Source: Anaerolineales bacterium (lineage in GTDB: Bacteria; Chloroflexota; Anaerolineae; Anaerolineales; UBA4823). From it: a stretch of 64,000 bases of DNA. The stretch is from positions 62,001-126,000 of the forward strand of contig JAFGQI010000015.1 in assembly GCA_016935755.1 (NCBI GenBank). Reading direction: 5' to 3'. How positions within the stretch are numbered: position 1 is the first letter of the stretch; each line of letters begins with the position of its first letter. Positions 53,584-61,608 of this stretch are shown one piece after another. The position numbers were made by a program, and so were the translations under genes. Under the pieces are notes generated by a model. The model was not told the DNA's origin. It searched no databases and worked only from the letters and a program-made list of their open reading frames with translations.

Positions 53584-55611
53584 TTAATCTTCAGTTGACA
53601 GCTCGGTGTCTGCCCAGAAACCGCCGTCCGACCAGAAGCGACCGTCGGTCCAGAAGCCGCCGTCCGACCAGAAGCGACCGTCGGTCCAGAAGCCGCCATC
53701 CGACCAGAAGCGACCATCCGACCAGAAGCCGCCATCCGACCAGAAGCGACCATCCGACCAGAAACCGCCATCCGACCAGAAACGGCCTTCAGTCCAGAAA
53801 ACGTCATCCGACCAGAAGCGACCGTCAGCAAAGAAGCCGCCTGCATCGGCCCAGAAGCCGCCATCAGACCAAAAGCGACCATCGGTCCACAGACCGCTGT
53901 CTGACCAGAAGCGACCATCGGCCCAGAAGCCGCCATTGTTCCAGAAACCGCCCTCGCCCCAGAAGCTACCATTTGACCAGAAGCCGCTGTCCGCCCAGAA
54001 ACCGCCGTCCGACCAGAAGCGACCATCCGTCCAGAATTCGCTCTGGGTCCAGTCGCCGCCATCGCCCCAGAAGCCGCCATCCGACCAGAAGCGACCGTCA
54101 ATCCAGGCGCCACCTTCAAGTGGGGAGGTGACTCCATCCCAGACACCCGAACCGGCTGCCCAGCGACCGTCATCGCCGTACAAGCGGTAGATACCCTGGT
54201 CGTCGCGGAAACCGAAGCCCATGTAATGCACCTGGTTAGCCAGGTCTGCGGCGATATCCATATCGGAATTGGCAGAATCGTCCACAATCTGTGAGAAAAC
54301 AGCCAGAGGAGCGAAGACGCGCCCGGCGCCTTGTTGGTATACGCTGTAGATGGGCTGTCCGGTTTTTTCATTGAACTGCGGGATCGCGGTTGCCCTCAGC
54401 CGAGATTTGACCTGCGAAGGCGTCAGGGAGGGGTCATAGGATAGCATCAGGGCGGAAATTCCACTGACGACCGCGGCTGCCTGCGATGTGCCTGACATGC
54501 TGGAGTAATATGCGCTGAGTTTCTTGGGCGGCAGTAATTTGGCCAGTACAGCGTTGGGGTCCATGAGCGATAACATGTGCGCGCCAGGGGCTACCAGGTC
54601 AGGTTTAATAAAGCCATCATGGGTTGGTCCAGCCGATGAGAAGCTCGGGATGTAGTCGTCGCTCCAATCTGCAGGCGTATAGGCGTCAGTGAAAGCGCCT
54701 ACCGTGATGATGTAAGGATTGTTGCCGGGGACACCGACTGAGAGGGCATCCGGTCCAGTGTTGCCTGCTGCTGCGACCACCACGATGCCTGATTGCCAGG
54801 CGGCCATCAAAGCCAGGTTGACTGGATCTGCCCAGTAGGGTGTATGCACCGGGGCAGACATAGAGAAGTTCATTACGCGGGTATTGTAGCGCTGCTTAGT
54901 TTTTACAATCCACTGGATGCCCTGAATGACCTTCTCGTAGGTCGCAAAACCCTCTGCATTGGATACGCGAGCCACAACCAGGTCCACGTCAGGGGCGATA
55001 CCGTTATAGCTGCCGTCCAGGCCTACTTCGCTGTTGGCAATCACACCAGCCGTATGAGTGCCATGTCCATTCGGATCAACTTTATTATTGCTCCCATCAA
55101 TAAAATCCGCCCAGCCAATGACGCGGTTGCCTTTGCCGTTTGTGCCTTTTACCAGGCCAGGGTGTTTGATGATGCCGGTATCGATCATGGCGACAGCAAT
55201 ATCATTGCCAGTGAATCCTGCGGCCCAAACCGCATTGGCCCCGACGACCTCCGGATAATCGGTATCTGGCGCGGGATTGCCCTTGGGTTTGTAATCCAGG
55301 CTGTTGGTTTGCATCTCATGGTTAGGGGTCACAGAGATAATGCCCGCTGCCTTGGATAGGTTTTCCACGGCAGATGGGGGCAGGATGGCGCCAACAGCGT
55401 TAATAATGTCTAATTCCGATGTGATCGCGCCGCCATAGGCTCGCACCAGCTCAATTGCCTTACCAGTCGTTTCGCCCATGACGATGTAAGAGTCTCCCAT
55501 CGCGAGCGAAGCCGTCACCATGCTGGATGGAGTAACAAGCATGGTGATGGTGACTAGAAAGACAGTCATCCAGCAAAGGATCCGTTTATATCTAGTGGAG
55601 CAAGTGGTCAT
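53584..55611 (-). CDS. Secreted subtilisin-like serine protease with hexapeptide-repeat tail
   Basis: This is a peptidase S8 of 675 residues. A Sec-type signal is visible (KRILCWMTVFLVTITMLVTPSS). The pro-region is followed by the catalytic triad: Asp in AVAMIDTGI, His in NGHGTHTAG, and Ser in SGTSQAAA, with oxyanion Asn in AAAGNTG. After about residue 505 come about 28 tandem six-residue units of the type FWSDGG/FWSDGR. The start is ATG 55611, which has TTGGAGG 10 bases upstream and the signal peptide directly after it; the track ORF extends 76 codons upstream through a riboswitch and terminator and is wrong. Expression is likely governed by that c-di-GMP-type riboswitch. The tail may mediate surface or matrix attachment. 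Confidence 0.9.
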   Translation of the reverse strand: MTTCSTRYKRILCWMTVFLVTITMLVTPSSMVTASLAMGDSYIVMGETTGKAIELVRAYGGAITSELDIINAVGAILPPSAVENLSKAAGIISVTPNHEMQTNSLDYKPKGNPAPDTDYPEVVGANAVWAAGFTGNDIAVAMIDTGIIKHPGLVKGTNGKGNRVIGWADFIDGSNNKVDPNGHGTHTAGVIANSEVGLDGSYNGIAPDVDLVVARVSNAEGFATYEKVIQGIQWIVKTKQRYNTRVMNFSMSAPVHTPYWADPVNLALMAAWQSGIVVVAAAGNTGPDALSVGVPGNNPYIITVGAFTDAYTPADWSDDYIPSFSSAGPTHDGFIKPDLVAPGAHMLSLMDPNAVLAKLLPPKKLSAYYSSMSGTSQAAAVVSGISALMLSYDPSLTPSQVKSRLRATAIPQFNEKTGQPIYSVYQQGAGRVFAPLAVFSQIVDDSANSDMDIAADLANQVHYMGFGFRDDQGIYRLYGDDGRWAAGSGVWDGVTSPLEGGAWIDGRFWSDGGFWGDGGDWTQSEFWTDGRFWSDGGFWADSGFWSNGSFWGEGGFWNNGGFWADGRFWSDSGLWTDGRFWSDGGFWADAGGFFADGRFWSDDVFWTEGRFWSDGGFWSDGRFWSDGGFWSDGRFWSDGGFWTDGRFWSDGGFWTDGRFWSDGGFWADTELSTED
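53602..54108 (-). repeat. Tandem 18-bp repeats encoding FW[ST]DG[GR] hexapeptides
   Basis: About 28 units of 18 bp encode Phe-Trp-x-Asp-Gly-x. The units nearest the stop codon alternate FWSDGG with FWSDGR/FWTDGR almost perfectly as 36-bp dimers; the units nearest the protease domain are more diverged (FWGEGG, FWNNGG, DWTQSE). One unit near the middle has a one-residue insertion (GFFADGR). The gradient suggests recent expansion at the 3' end. Confidence 0.95.
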
Positions 55612-55677
55612 CGTAAGGCCTCCAAAAACGATCAGGAAAAGAACCAGATTGATCAAATAAAGATGCAAGATAATGAC

Positions 55678-55710
55678 CAAAATCAAAACGAGCCTGGAAT
55701 CCAGGCTCGT
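55678..55710 (-). terminator. Terminator-like hairpin of the riboswitch expression platform
   Basis: ACGAGCCTGG and CCAGGCTCGT are perfect complements around a 3-base loop. On the minus strand TTTTGATTTTGG follows. It lies between the aptamer and the ribosome binding site of the subtilase gene. Confidence 0.75.
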
Positions 55711-55734
55711 GGAGTCGACAATTTTAACACTGTC

Positions 55735-55820
55735 CACCTCGGCAGCCTGGCAGTCATAACCTGAATAGGTCGTAGACCCATAGCTTTGCGCCACCGGCTT
55801 TCGCCGGGTTTGCCTTTTCG
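55735..55820 (-). ncRNA. Cyclic di-GMP-I (GEMM-I) type riboswitch aptamer
   Basis: Read on the minus strand the leader contains GGCAAACC, a CCGGC-GAAA-GCCGG hairpin with GNRA tetraloop, then GGCGCAAAGC, GGGTCTA, an ACCT/AGGT hairpin, and TATGACTGCCAGGCTGCC. This succession (GGCAAACC / GAAA / ACGCAAAGC-like / GCCAGG-TGCC) is the GEMM-I consensus as I know it from clostridial examples, and GGCA pairs with the final TGCC to close P1. It starts about 5 bases after the predicted transcription start and ends about 25 bases before the terminator hairpin. Some GEMM-I variants bind 3',3'-cGAMP; I have not resolved the selectivity base. Confidence 0.88.
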
Positions 55821-55829
55821 TTTGAAATA

Positions 55830-55858
55830 ATTCTAGCATAAATAGAGTGTAAAGTCAA
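55830..55858 (-). promoter_or_regulatory. Promoter of the riboswitch-subtilase transcript
   Basis: On the minus strand TTGACT (55853-55858), a 17-base spacer ending TGC, and TAGAAT (55830-55835): near-consensus with an extended -10. The predicted transcription start is near 55823, giving a 5' leader of about 210 bases. Confidence 0.85.
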
Positions 55859-56074
55859 CGGAAACATTATTTTCTAATCTTTACGCAATTATTATTGTCA
55901 GGAGGTAACAACTTCTTTTATTTTACTTGCATAAAGATGATCTGTTGGGCATCATCGATCACAAAACGGGTCGAGTTGGGGCCAATTTCGCCTAAATGAG
56001 CAGTATGATTGTGGTAAACTATACGGTTGGTGTTTCCGCTCAAGGAATCGTATATACATTTTAGGAGAATTACA
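55859..56074. other. Intergenic region between the subtilase promoter and ppdK
   Basis: This AT-rich stretch has no convincing gene. It contains a candidate extended -10 for ppdK, TGGTAAACT (56012-56020), without a clear -35. The 74-codon minus-strand ORF crossing it runs into ppdK coding sequence and is not supported. Confidence 0.5.
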
Positions 56075-58846
56075 ATGACAGTAAAGAAATGGGTTTTTCT
56101 ATTTACCGAAGTCGCTGAGGCGGAACGCTCCGTCGGCGGCAAGTGGGATCATGTGCGCGCGCTTCTGGGGGGTAAGGGAGCAGGCCTGGCGGATATGACC
56201 CGCGCAGGCGTCCCGGTTCCTCCGGGTTTTACGGTAACAACCGAAGCCTGTAATGCTTACCTGGCAGGCGGGGAGCAGTTCCCAACGGGAATGTGGGATC
56301 AAGAACTGGCTGCTCTGAAGAACGTGGAAGAGCAGACTGGTAAGAAATTTGGCGATCCTGTTAATCCGTTGCTGGTTTCCTGCCGCTCGGGTGCCAAGTT
56401 TTCCATGCCGGGTATGATGGACACGGTGTTGAATATCGGCCTGACAGATAGCACGGCTCAGGGCATGATCAAGAAAACGGGCGATGCCCGTTTTGTCTAC
56501 GACTCCTATCGTCGCCTGGTGGAAATGTTCGGCTCCGTTGTGCTAGGCATACCCGATGAGGCCTTTGAAGAACCGCTGGCAGAGTACAAGGCGCATAAGG
56601 GCTACAAGCTGGATACTGAAATGACGGCTGATGATTGGAAAGCCATCACCGAGACCTTCAAAGCCGTGGTGCGTAAACATGTGGGCTTTGATTTTCCCCA
56701 GGACCCCTACGATCAGCTGCGCCTGGCAACCGAGGCGGTTTTCAAATCCTGGAATGGCAAGCGCGCTGTCGATTACCGCAACGCAGCCGGTATTGCCCAT
56801 GACCTGGGTACGGCGGTCAATATCGTTACGATGGTCTTTGGCAATATGGGCGATGACTCGGGGACCGGCGTAGCCTTCACGCGCGATCCATCGACTGGTG
56901 AGCACAAGATGTATGGCGATTACCTGCTCAACGCCCAGGGCGAAGATGTGGTAGCGGGCATTCGCAATACCGAGAAAATTGAGACGCTTGGACAGCGGCT
57001 GCCCGAGGCTTATCAGGAATTCCTGGATATATGCGCCCGCCTGGAAAGCCATTATCGCGATATGCAGGATGTGGAATTCACTATCGAAAATCGTAAACTT
57101 TGGATGCTGCAAACGCGCTCTGGAAAGCGTACGGCTCGCGCGGCAGTTAAATTAGCAGTGGACATGGCCAATGAAGGCCTGATTACCCGCGAAGAAGCGG
57201 TGCTGCGGGTAACCCCAGAGCAGGTTGATACTATGCTGCACCCTCAGTTTGATGATAAGGCCAAGGCAGACGCAAAGGCCAAGGGCCGAATCTTTGCGAA
57301 GGGTGTCAATGCTTCTCCGGGTGCGGCAGTTGGGCGTATCTACTTTGATGCCAATACAGCCGAGAAGAAAGCCAAAGAAGAACGCCAGGCAGTGATTATG
57401 GTGCGGCCCTTCACCAAGCCGGATGATGTGCATGGGATGCTGGCTGCCAAGGGTATTCTCACCAGCGAAGGCGGCGCGACCTCGCATGCCGCAGTGGTAG
57501 CCCGCCAGTTCGGTGTACCCTGCGTAGTTGGCGCGTCAGAAATTCGCATCGACCTGGAACGGCGCCAGATGGAAGCCAACGGCGTGGTTGTAAAAGAGGG
57601 CGAATGGATTTCAGTTGATGGTACCACTGGTCAGGTTTTCCTGGATCAAATTCCCACCACTGCTCCCAAGCTGGAAGAACAGACGGATCTGCTGACTCTC
57701 CTGAAGTGGGCAGATGAAATTTGCGCTACCCCTGGCATTCGTCAGGCGCCTGAAGGTTGGCCAAGCCGCGGTTTGCAGGTCTGGGCCAATGCCGATTATC
57801 CTGCTGATGCTCGCCGGGCGCGCTCCTATGGCGCGGTCGGGATTGGCCTGTGCCGGACAGAGCATATGTTCTTCGAACAGGAGCGATTGCCGATTGTCCA
57901 GCGGATGATCCTGGCAGAAACATCTGCCGGGCGCACCGAAGCCTTGAATGAACTGCTGCCTTACCAGCGGGCGGACTTCGAGGGCTTGTTTGAGGCGATG
58001 GATGGCTGCCCGGTCATCATCCGCCTGATCGACCCTCCGCTGCATGAGTTTATGCCTGACGAAGAGAAGCTTTTTGAAGAAGTGATCACCATGCGCGTCA
58101 AGGGCGAGACCGCTGGTCTGGCTCAGAAAGAAGAACTGCTGGCTGCCATCCGCTCGATGCATGAAAGCAACCCGATGATGGGCCTGCGTGGTGTGCGCTT
58201 GAGCATCTATATGCCTGAAATCGTCGAGATGCAGGTGCGAGCGATTTTTGAAGCTGCTTGCAACCAGGCCAAGAAGGGTGTGGTGGTAAAACCTGAGGTA
58301 ATGATCCCACTCACGGGTACAGTGAAAGAACTGGAGTGGATCCAGCCGCGACTGGTGCGGATTGCTAAACAGGTCATGGATGAGACAGGGGTTTCCTTCG
58401 AGTATAAGTTTGGCACGATGATCGAGATTCCACGCGCGGCTGTCACTGCTACTGAGATTGCCGAGGCAGCCGAGTTTTTCTCCTTCGGCACCAATGACCT
58501 GACTCAGATGACCTTCGGCTACAGCCGGGATGACGCTGAGCGCAACTTCCTGGTGACTTATGTCGCCGAGGGCATCCTGCCCGTAAATCCCTTCCAGACC
58601 ATCGACCGTGACGGCGTGGGACGGCTGATGCAGATAGCTGTGACGGACGGGCGTAAGAGCCGCATCAACCTGGAAGTCGGCATCTGCGGTGAACACGGCG
58701 GCGATCCGAATTCGATTGAGTTTTGCCACCTGGTCGGAAATAACTATGTTTCCTGCTCACCGTTCCGCGTCCCCATTGCCCGCCTGGCGGCGGCGCATTC
58801 AGCCTTGAAGTTCAAAGTCGGGGCGGATGTGGTTGAGGATAAGTAG
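56075..58846 (+). CDS. ppdK: Pyruvate, phosphate dikinase
   Basis: PPDK interconverts pyruvate, ATP and Pi with PEP, AMP and PPi. The N-terminal ATP-grasp region starts at WVFLFTEVAEAERS, with GGKGAGLADM and SCRSGAKFSMPGMMDTVLN. The swivelling domain carries the phospho-histidine in GGATSHAAVVAR. The C-terminal PEP/pyruvate barrel has GIGLCRTEHMFF, EFMPDEEKL, FSFGTNDLTQMTFGYSRDD and the catalytic Cys region VGICGEHGGDP. The ORF track begins 16 codons early; ATG 56075 with AGGAGA upstream is the start (MTVKKWVF). The 923-residue length is typical. With pckA and fbp it covers the PEP/pyruvate node; in anaerobes it often works glycolytically with pyrophosphate. Confidence 0.96.
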   Translation: MTVKKWVFLFTEVAEAERSVGGKWDHVRALLGGKGAGLADMTRAGVPVPPGFTVTTEACNAYLAGGEQFPTGMWDQELAALKNVEEQTGKKFGDPVNPLLVSCRSGAKFSMPGMMDTVLNIGLTDSTAQGMIKKTGDARFVYDSYRRLVEMFGSVVLGIPDEAFEEPLAEYKAHKGYKLDTEMTADDWKAITETFKAVVRKHVGFDFPQDPYDQLRLATEAVFKSWNGKRAVDYRNAAGIAHDLGTAVNIVTMVFGNMGDDSGTGVAFTRDPSTGEHKMYGDYLLNAQGEDVVAGIRNTEKIETLGQRLPEAYQEFLDICARLESHYRDMQDVEFTIENRKLWMLQTRSGKRTARAAVKLAVDMANEGLITREEAVLRVTPEQVDTMLHPQFDDKAKADAKAKGRIFAKGVNASPGAAVGRIYFDANTAEKKAKEERQAVIMVRPFTKPDDVHGMLAAKGILTSEGGATSHAAVVARQFGVPCVVGASEIRIDLERRQMEANGVVVKEGEWISVDGTTGQVFLDQIPTTAPKLEEQTDLLTLLKWADEICATPGIRQAPEGWPSRGLQVWANADYPADARRARSYGAVGIGLCRTEHMFFEQERLPIVQRMILAETSAGRTEALNELLPYQRADFEGLFEAMDGCPVIIRLIDPPLHEFMPDEEKLFEEVITMRVKGETAGLAQKEELLAAIRSMHESNPMMGLRGVRLSIYMPEIVEMQVRAIFEAACNQAKKGVVVKPEVMIPLTGTVKELEWIQPRLVRIAKQVMDETGVSFEYKFGTMIEIPRAAVTATEIAEAAEFFSFGTNDLTQMTFGYSRDDAERNFLVTYVAEGILPVNPFQTIDRDGVGRLMQIAVTDGRKSRINLEVGICGEHGGDPNSIEFCHLVGNNYVSCSPFRVPIARLAAAHSALKFKVGADVVEDK

Positions 58847-58881
58847 TCCGTAACACAGGCAAGGGTTAATCAGATTGAAAC

Positions 58882-58914
58882 AAAGATGCGCTCCACACGG
58901 AGCGCATCTTTTTA
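58882..58914. terminator. Bidirectional terminator between ppdK and the ABC permease gene
   Basis: AAAGATGCGCTCC and GGAGCGCATCTTT are perfect complements around ACAC, with TTTTTATT on the plus side. Confidence 0.93.
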
Positions 58915-60693
58915 TTCAGCTAATTTCGGCACCCGGTTGCGCACCAGCCAGAGGGGAAGGATAGCGCAGAGCAAGCTGAATGCCCCCCCGATCACCAACC
59001 CCAGCGCCTGCCCCAGAGTTCCGGAAAGGCCCAGTGCTACGAATAAGATGCCTGGCCCGAAGAACAATCCCAGACTGAGCGGCAGGTAGAGCATCACTGC
59101 GATGGCGCTCAGGCAGCCTGTGCTGCCTCGCTGCATTTGTTGAGGGTTCTCCCAGGCCATGTTGGCGCCGGCAATGCCGAAAGCAAGGTTGAGCCCGGCA
59201 TTGCCAGCAATATTTAACGCTACGACGGGCAGTGAAAACAAGAGCACCCCCAGACTGGCCCTTTGCAGCAGCGATATGACGATCAAGAACAGCCAACCCA
59301 GGCAAAGAACGGGTAGATAAGCTACGAGGAACTTCGCCGCGATCAATCTTCCTGTGCTTATTGGGGCTGATTTCAACAGCCAATAATGTTTTCCTTCTTG
59401 CGAAAAACCCATCCCTGCCAGACGCCCGAGCAGCACCCAGCCAACAAACAAGGAGATACCCACATTGCCATATACCAGCAGGTTTTTCATGGCTTCCATT
59501 ACCCAGGCAGGCGCCTCGCCTTGCCCAGGAGGCGGCTCGCTCCCGCTGCGTAGAAACATGAAAGCATAGATGATGCCTAGAATCAGCGGCGTGACCAGTT
59601 GAGACATGTTCCGCAGGTCGCGGCGCAGCACCAGGGAATCTTTCCAGATGATCGCCCGTACATCCGAAGGAATCAGGCGTTGGATGGGCGCGATGAGCAT
59701 AGCCACGGGAGCCAGCCCGGTCGGAACCGACCGTGGTTGGACGGTGTGGGTTGGGCGAGGGGCTTTCTTCTTGCGTTTTATACCCTGCATGCTGGCCCAG
59801 CCCGAATAATACAGTTTTTCTGCGGTGGTTAGAGCCCCATAGAAGGCGATGGAGGCCAATCCCAGGGTCAAGCCAAGATAGAGCAGGGCGGTCAGCCATC
59901 GCTCGGAGCCCAGATCCATCAGGCCGCGACCAGCCCAGGTCAAAGGCGACCAGGGTTGGTTAAACCTGGATAGGAGCTGAAGAGCCTGGGTGGCTTGATC
60001 CTCGCTTACATTTGAGTATTGGGCTAATTGCCCAGATTGTGAGCAGATAAACGATAATACAGCTCCAACAAAACCCAACACTTCGGCGATCCGGCGGGCG
60101 GGGAAAATCCGCACCACCAGCATCACCAGCAAACTGGATACACCCGCGGCCGCCAGGGCCAGCGCGACCAGCACTAAAATCACCAGAGGGTAATATAGAA
60201 AGTTATAGGAGCGGGCAATGCCCAGCCCGAAGAGCACTGGCAGCGAGAACAAGCTGATCAGGCTGAAGTTCGGTAGGATCGCTTGAAGCATTTTGGAGAT
60301 AAATACCGCCCGGATGGGGATTGGGGCGCTGAGCAAGAAATCCATATCTCCTGCCAGGTACAGCGCCTGGAGCAGTACGCCAAAACTGGTGATCAAGATG
60401 CCTAAGAAGGCTCCCCCGACGATCATGATGGGTACACTGTCGATCAACGAGGCCAATTCTGGGATATATTCCGCCATCCTGGGATCCTGCAAAAAGCGCA
60501 GCAGGGCCCAGCTGATAAATACAATGAAGCCCAGGAAAGCCAGCAGCAGAATCCCGAGCACGATCATACCGAATTTTTTGCGGGTCTTGGCGCGGCGAAA
60601 TGAGCTGATCTGGATGATTAGCCGTAAGCGCAGCAGCTTCCAGACCATGCTCCACAGGCCCGGCGTTGGTCGCGCCCCTGCGTCAGCGTTCAT
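58912..60693 (-). CDS. ABC-2-type exporter permease
   Basis: This 593-residue integral membrane protein has about twelve hydrophobic segments in two halves (first about residues 45-310, second about 370-590), separated by a basic loop (GIKRKKKAPRPTHTVQPR). It resembles the large ABC-2 permeases paired with single ATPases for antibiotic or lipid export, but the cargo is unknown. It overlaps the ATPase gene 60690-61460 as ATGA, so both are made from one transcript. The stop codon lies within the shared terminator. Confidence 0.85.
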   Translation of the reverse strand: MNADAGARPTPGLWSMVWKLLRLRLIIQISSFRRAKTRKKFGMIVLGILLLAFLGFIVFISWALLRFLQDPRMAEYIPELASLIDSVPIMIVGGAFLGILITSFGVLLQALYLAGDMDFLLSAPIPIRAVFISKMLQAILPNFSLISLFSLPVLFGLGIARSYNFLYYPLVILVLVALALAAAGVSSLLVMLVVRIFPARRIAEVLGFVGAVLSFICSQSGQLAQYSNVSEDQATQALQLLSRFNQPWSPLTWAGRGLMDLGSERWLTALLYLGLTLGLASIAFYGALTTAEKLYYSGWASMQGIKRKKKAPRPTHTVQPRSVPTGLAPVAMLIAPIQRLIPSDVRAIIWKDSLVLRRDLRNMSQLVTPLILGIIYAFMFLRSGSEPPPGQGEAPAWVMEAMKNLLVYGNVGISLFVGWVLLGRLAGMGFSQEGKHYWLLKSAPISTGRLIAAKFLVAYLPVLCLGWLFLIVISLLQRASLGVLLFSLPVVALNIAGNAGLNLAFGIAGANMAWENPQQMQRGSTGCLSAIAVMLYLPLSLGLFFGPGILFVALGLSGTLGQALGLVIGGAFSLLCAILPLWLVRNRVPKLAE

Positions 60694-61460
60694 TTGAGCA
60701 CCTCGGTAATTTCGGCATACTCAGCGCCGCCCGTCAGGCTGAGGAAGATATCTTCCAGGCTGGTCTCTCCCTGACCCAACTGGCGCAGTTCGTCCATGGT
60801 GCCCACAGCGATGACCTTACCCCGGTTGATGATCGCAATCCGGTCGCACATGCGCTCGGCGATCTCCAGGATGTGTGTGGAGAGAAAAACAGCTGCACCC
60901 CGTTCTGCCATCTGGCGCAGGATGTCTTTGATCAGGCGGGCTGATTTGGGATCCAGACCAACAGTCGGTTCATCCAGCACCAGGACGCGAGGATCATGCA
61001 CCAGGGCGCCCGCCAGGGTGATTTTTTGCTGCATGCCGTGGCTGTAAGAGTCGATGGTATCATCCCCGGCCTGGGCAAGATCGAACAGGCGCAGCATTTC
61101 ATCGATGCGCCGTTCCACCTGCTGGCGTTCGATGCCATACAGATCGCCGATGAAGCGCAGGAATTCTCGCCCGGTCAGCTTTGGGTACAAGTTTGGCTCA
61201 TCGGGTACATATCCATTCACCGCTTTGGCCTGGAGCGGCTGCTGCTGCACATCGAAACCAGAGACGCGCACCACCCCCGAGGTGGGTTGAAGAAGACCTA
61301 CAATCATTTTAATGGTGGTCGTTTTCCCAGCGCCATTTGGCCCAAGAAAACCGAAGATTTCGCCGCTGTATACTTCGAAACTGACATCGTCAACAGCTGC
61401 TTTATCCCCATATCGTTTCACCAGGTTGAGCGTTTGGATGAGAGGTGATGAATTTGGCAT
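60690..61460 (-). CDS. ABC transporter ATP-binding protein (ABC-2 exporter type)
   Basis: The nucleotide-binding subunit has Walker A GPNGAGKTT, the Q-loop region GLLQPTSG, a degenerate signature YSHGMQQK in place of LSGGQ, Walker B VLVLDEPTVGLD and the H-loop STHI. The YSHGMQQ-type signature is common in exporter ATPases with ABC-2 permeases. The 256-residue length has a short C-terminal extension. It is the first gene of the two-gene exporter operon; its partner permease follows with a 4-base overlap. Confidence 0.93.
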   Translation of the reverse strand: MPNSSPLIQTLNLVKRYGDKAAVDDVSFEVYSGEIFGFLGPNGAGKTTTIKMIVGLLQPTSGVVRVSGFDVQQQPLQAKAVNGYVPDEPNLYPKLTGREFLRFIGDLYGIERQQVERRIDEMLRLFDLAQAGDDTIDSYSHGMQQKITLAGALVHDPRVLVLDEPTVGLDPKSARLIKDILRQMAERGAAVFLSTHILEIAERMCDRIAIINRGKVIAVGTMDELRQLGQGETSLEDIFLSLTGGAEYAEITEVLK

Positions 61461-61587
61461 GGTATTTGCCGGCCTTTCGTTGCGCTTTGAGATAGCTTTT
61501 TTTCATCATACATCAGGTTCCCATAACTGGCAAGATGCATTTAACTCTGGCGAGCTGTGAACAGTCACCTAGGCAACCAGGGTTCGA

Positions 61588-61597
61588 TTTGTTACAA
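61588..61597 (+). promoter_or_regulatory. Extended -10 for the L,D-transpeptidase gene
   Basis: TGTTACAAT ends at 61597, overlapping the first in-frame ATG of the track ORF. This favours the downstream ATG 61609 as the translational start. Confidence 0.45.
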
Positions 61598-61608
61598 TGG
61601 TTTCGCTG

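Noticed and set aside
53602-54108. CRISPR-like array
   Set aside because: The repeats are contiguous 18-bp coding units without unique spacers, and no cas genes are present.
53358-54371. 337-codon minus-strand ORF and plus-strand ORFs 53577-54131 and 53606-54190 over the repeat region
   Set aside because: They are other frames of the 18-bp repeats, which stay open because the repeat has a period divisible by three. The S8 protease frame has the catalytic motifs, signal peptide and ribosome binding site.
55612-55839. 76-codon N-terminal extension of the subtilase in the ORF track
   Set aside because: It covers a riboswitch aptamer and a terminator hairpin. The ATG at 55611 has a good ribosome binding site and is followed directly by a signal peptide.
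55918-56142. 74-codon minus-strand ORF upstream of ppdK
   Set aside because: It overlaps the ppdK promoter and coding start, has no ribosome binding site, and I recognise nothing in it. The last 30 residues look protein-like, so a decayed gene end cannot be fully excluded.
57611-58729. 372-codon ORF antisense to ppdK
   Set aside because: A shadow of a highly biased coding frame. It has no start signal and the protein is low-complexity in pattern; ppdK is unambiguous.
58916-59899. 327-codon minus-strand ORF in the ABC permease region
   Set aside because: A different frame of the permease gene with no membrane pattern; the 593-residue frame has consistent helices and couples to the ATPase gene.
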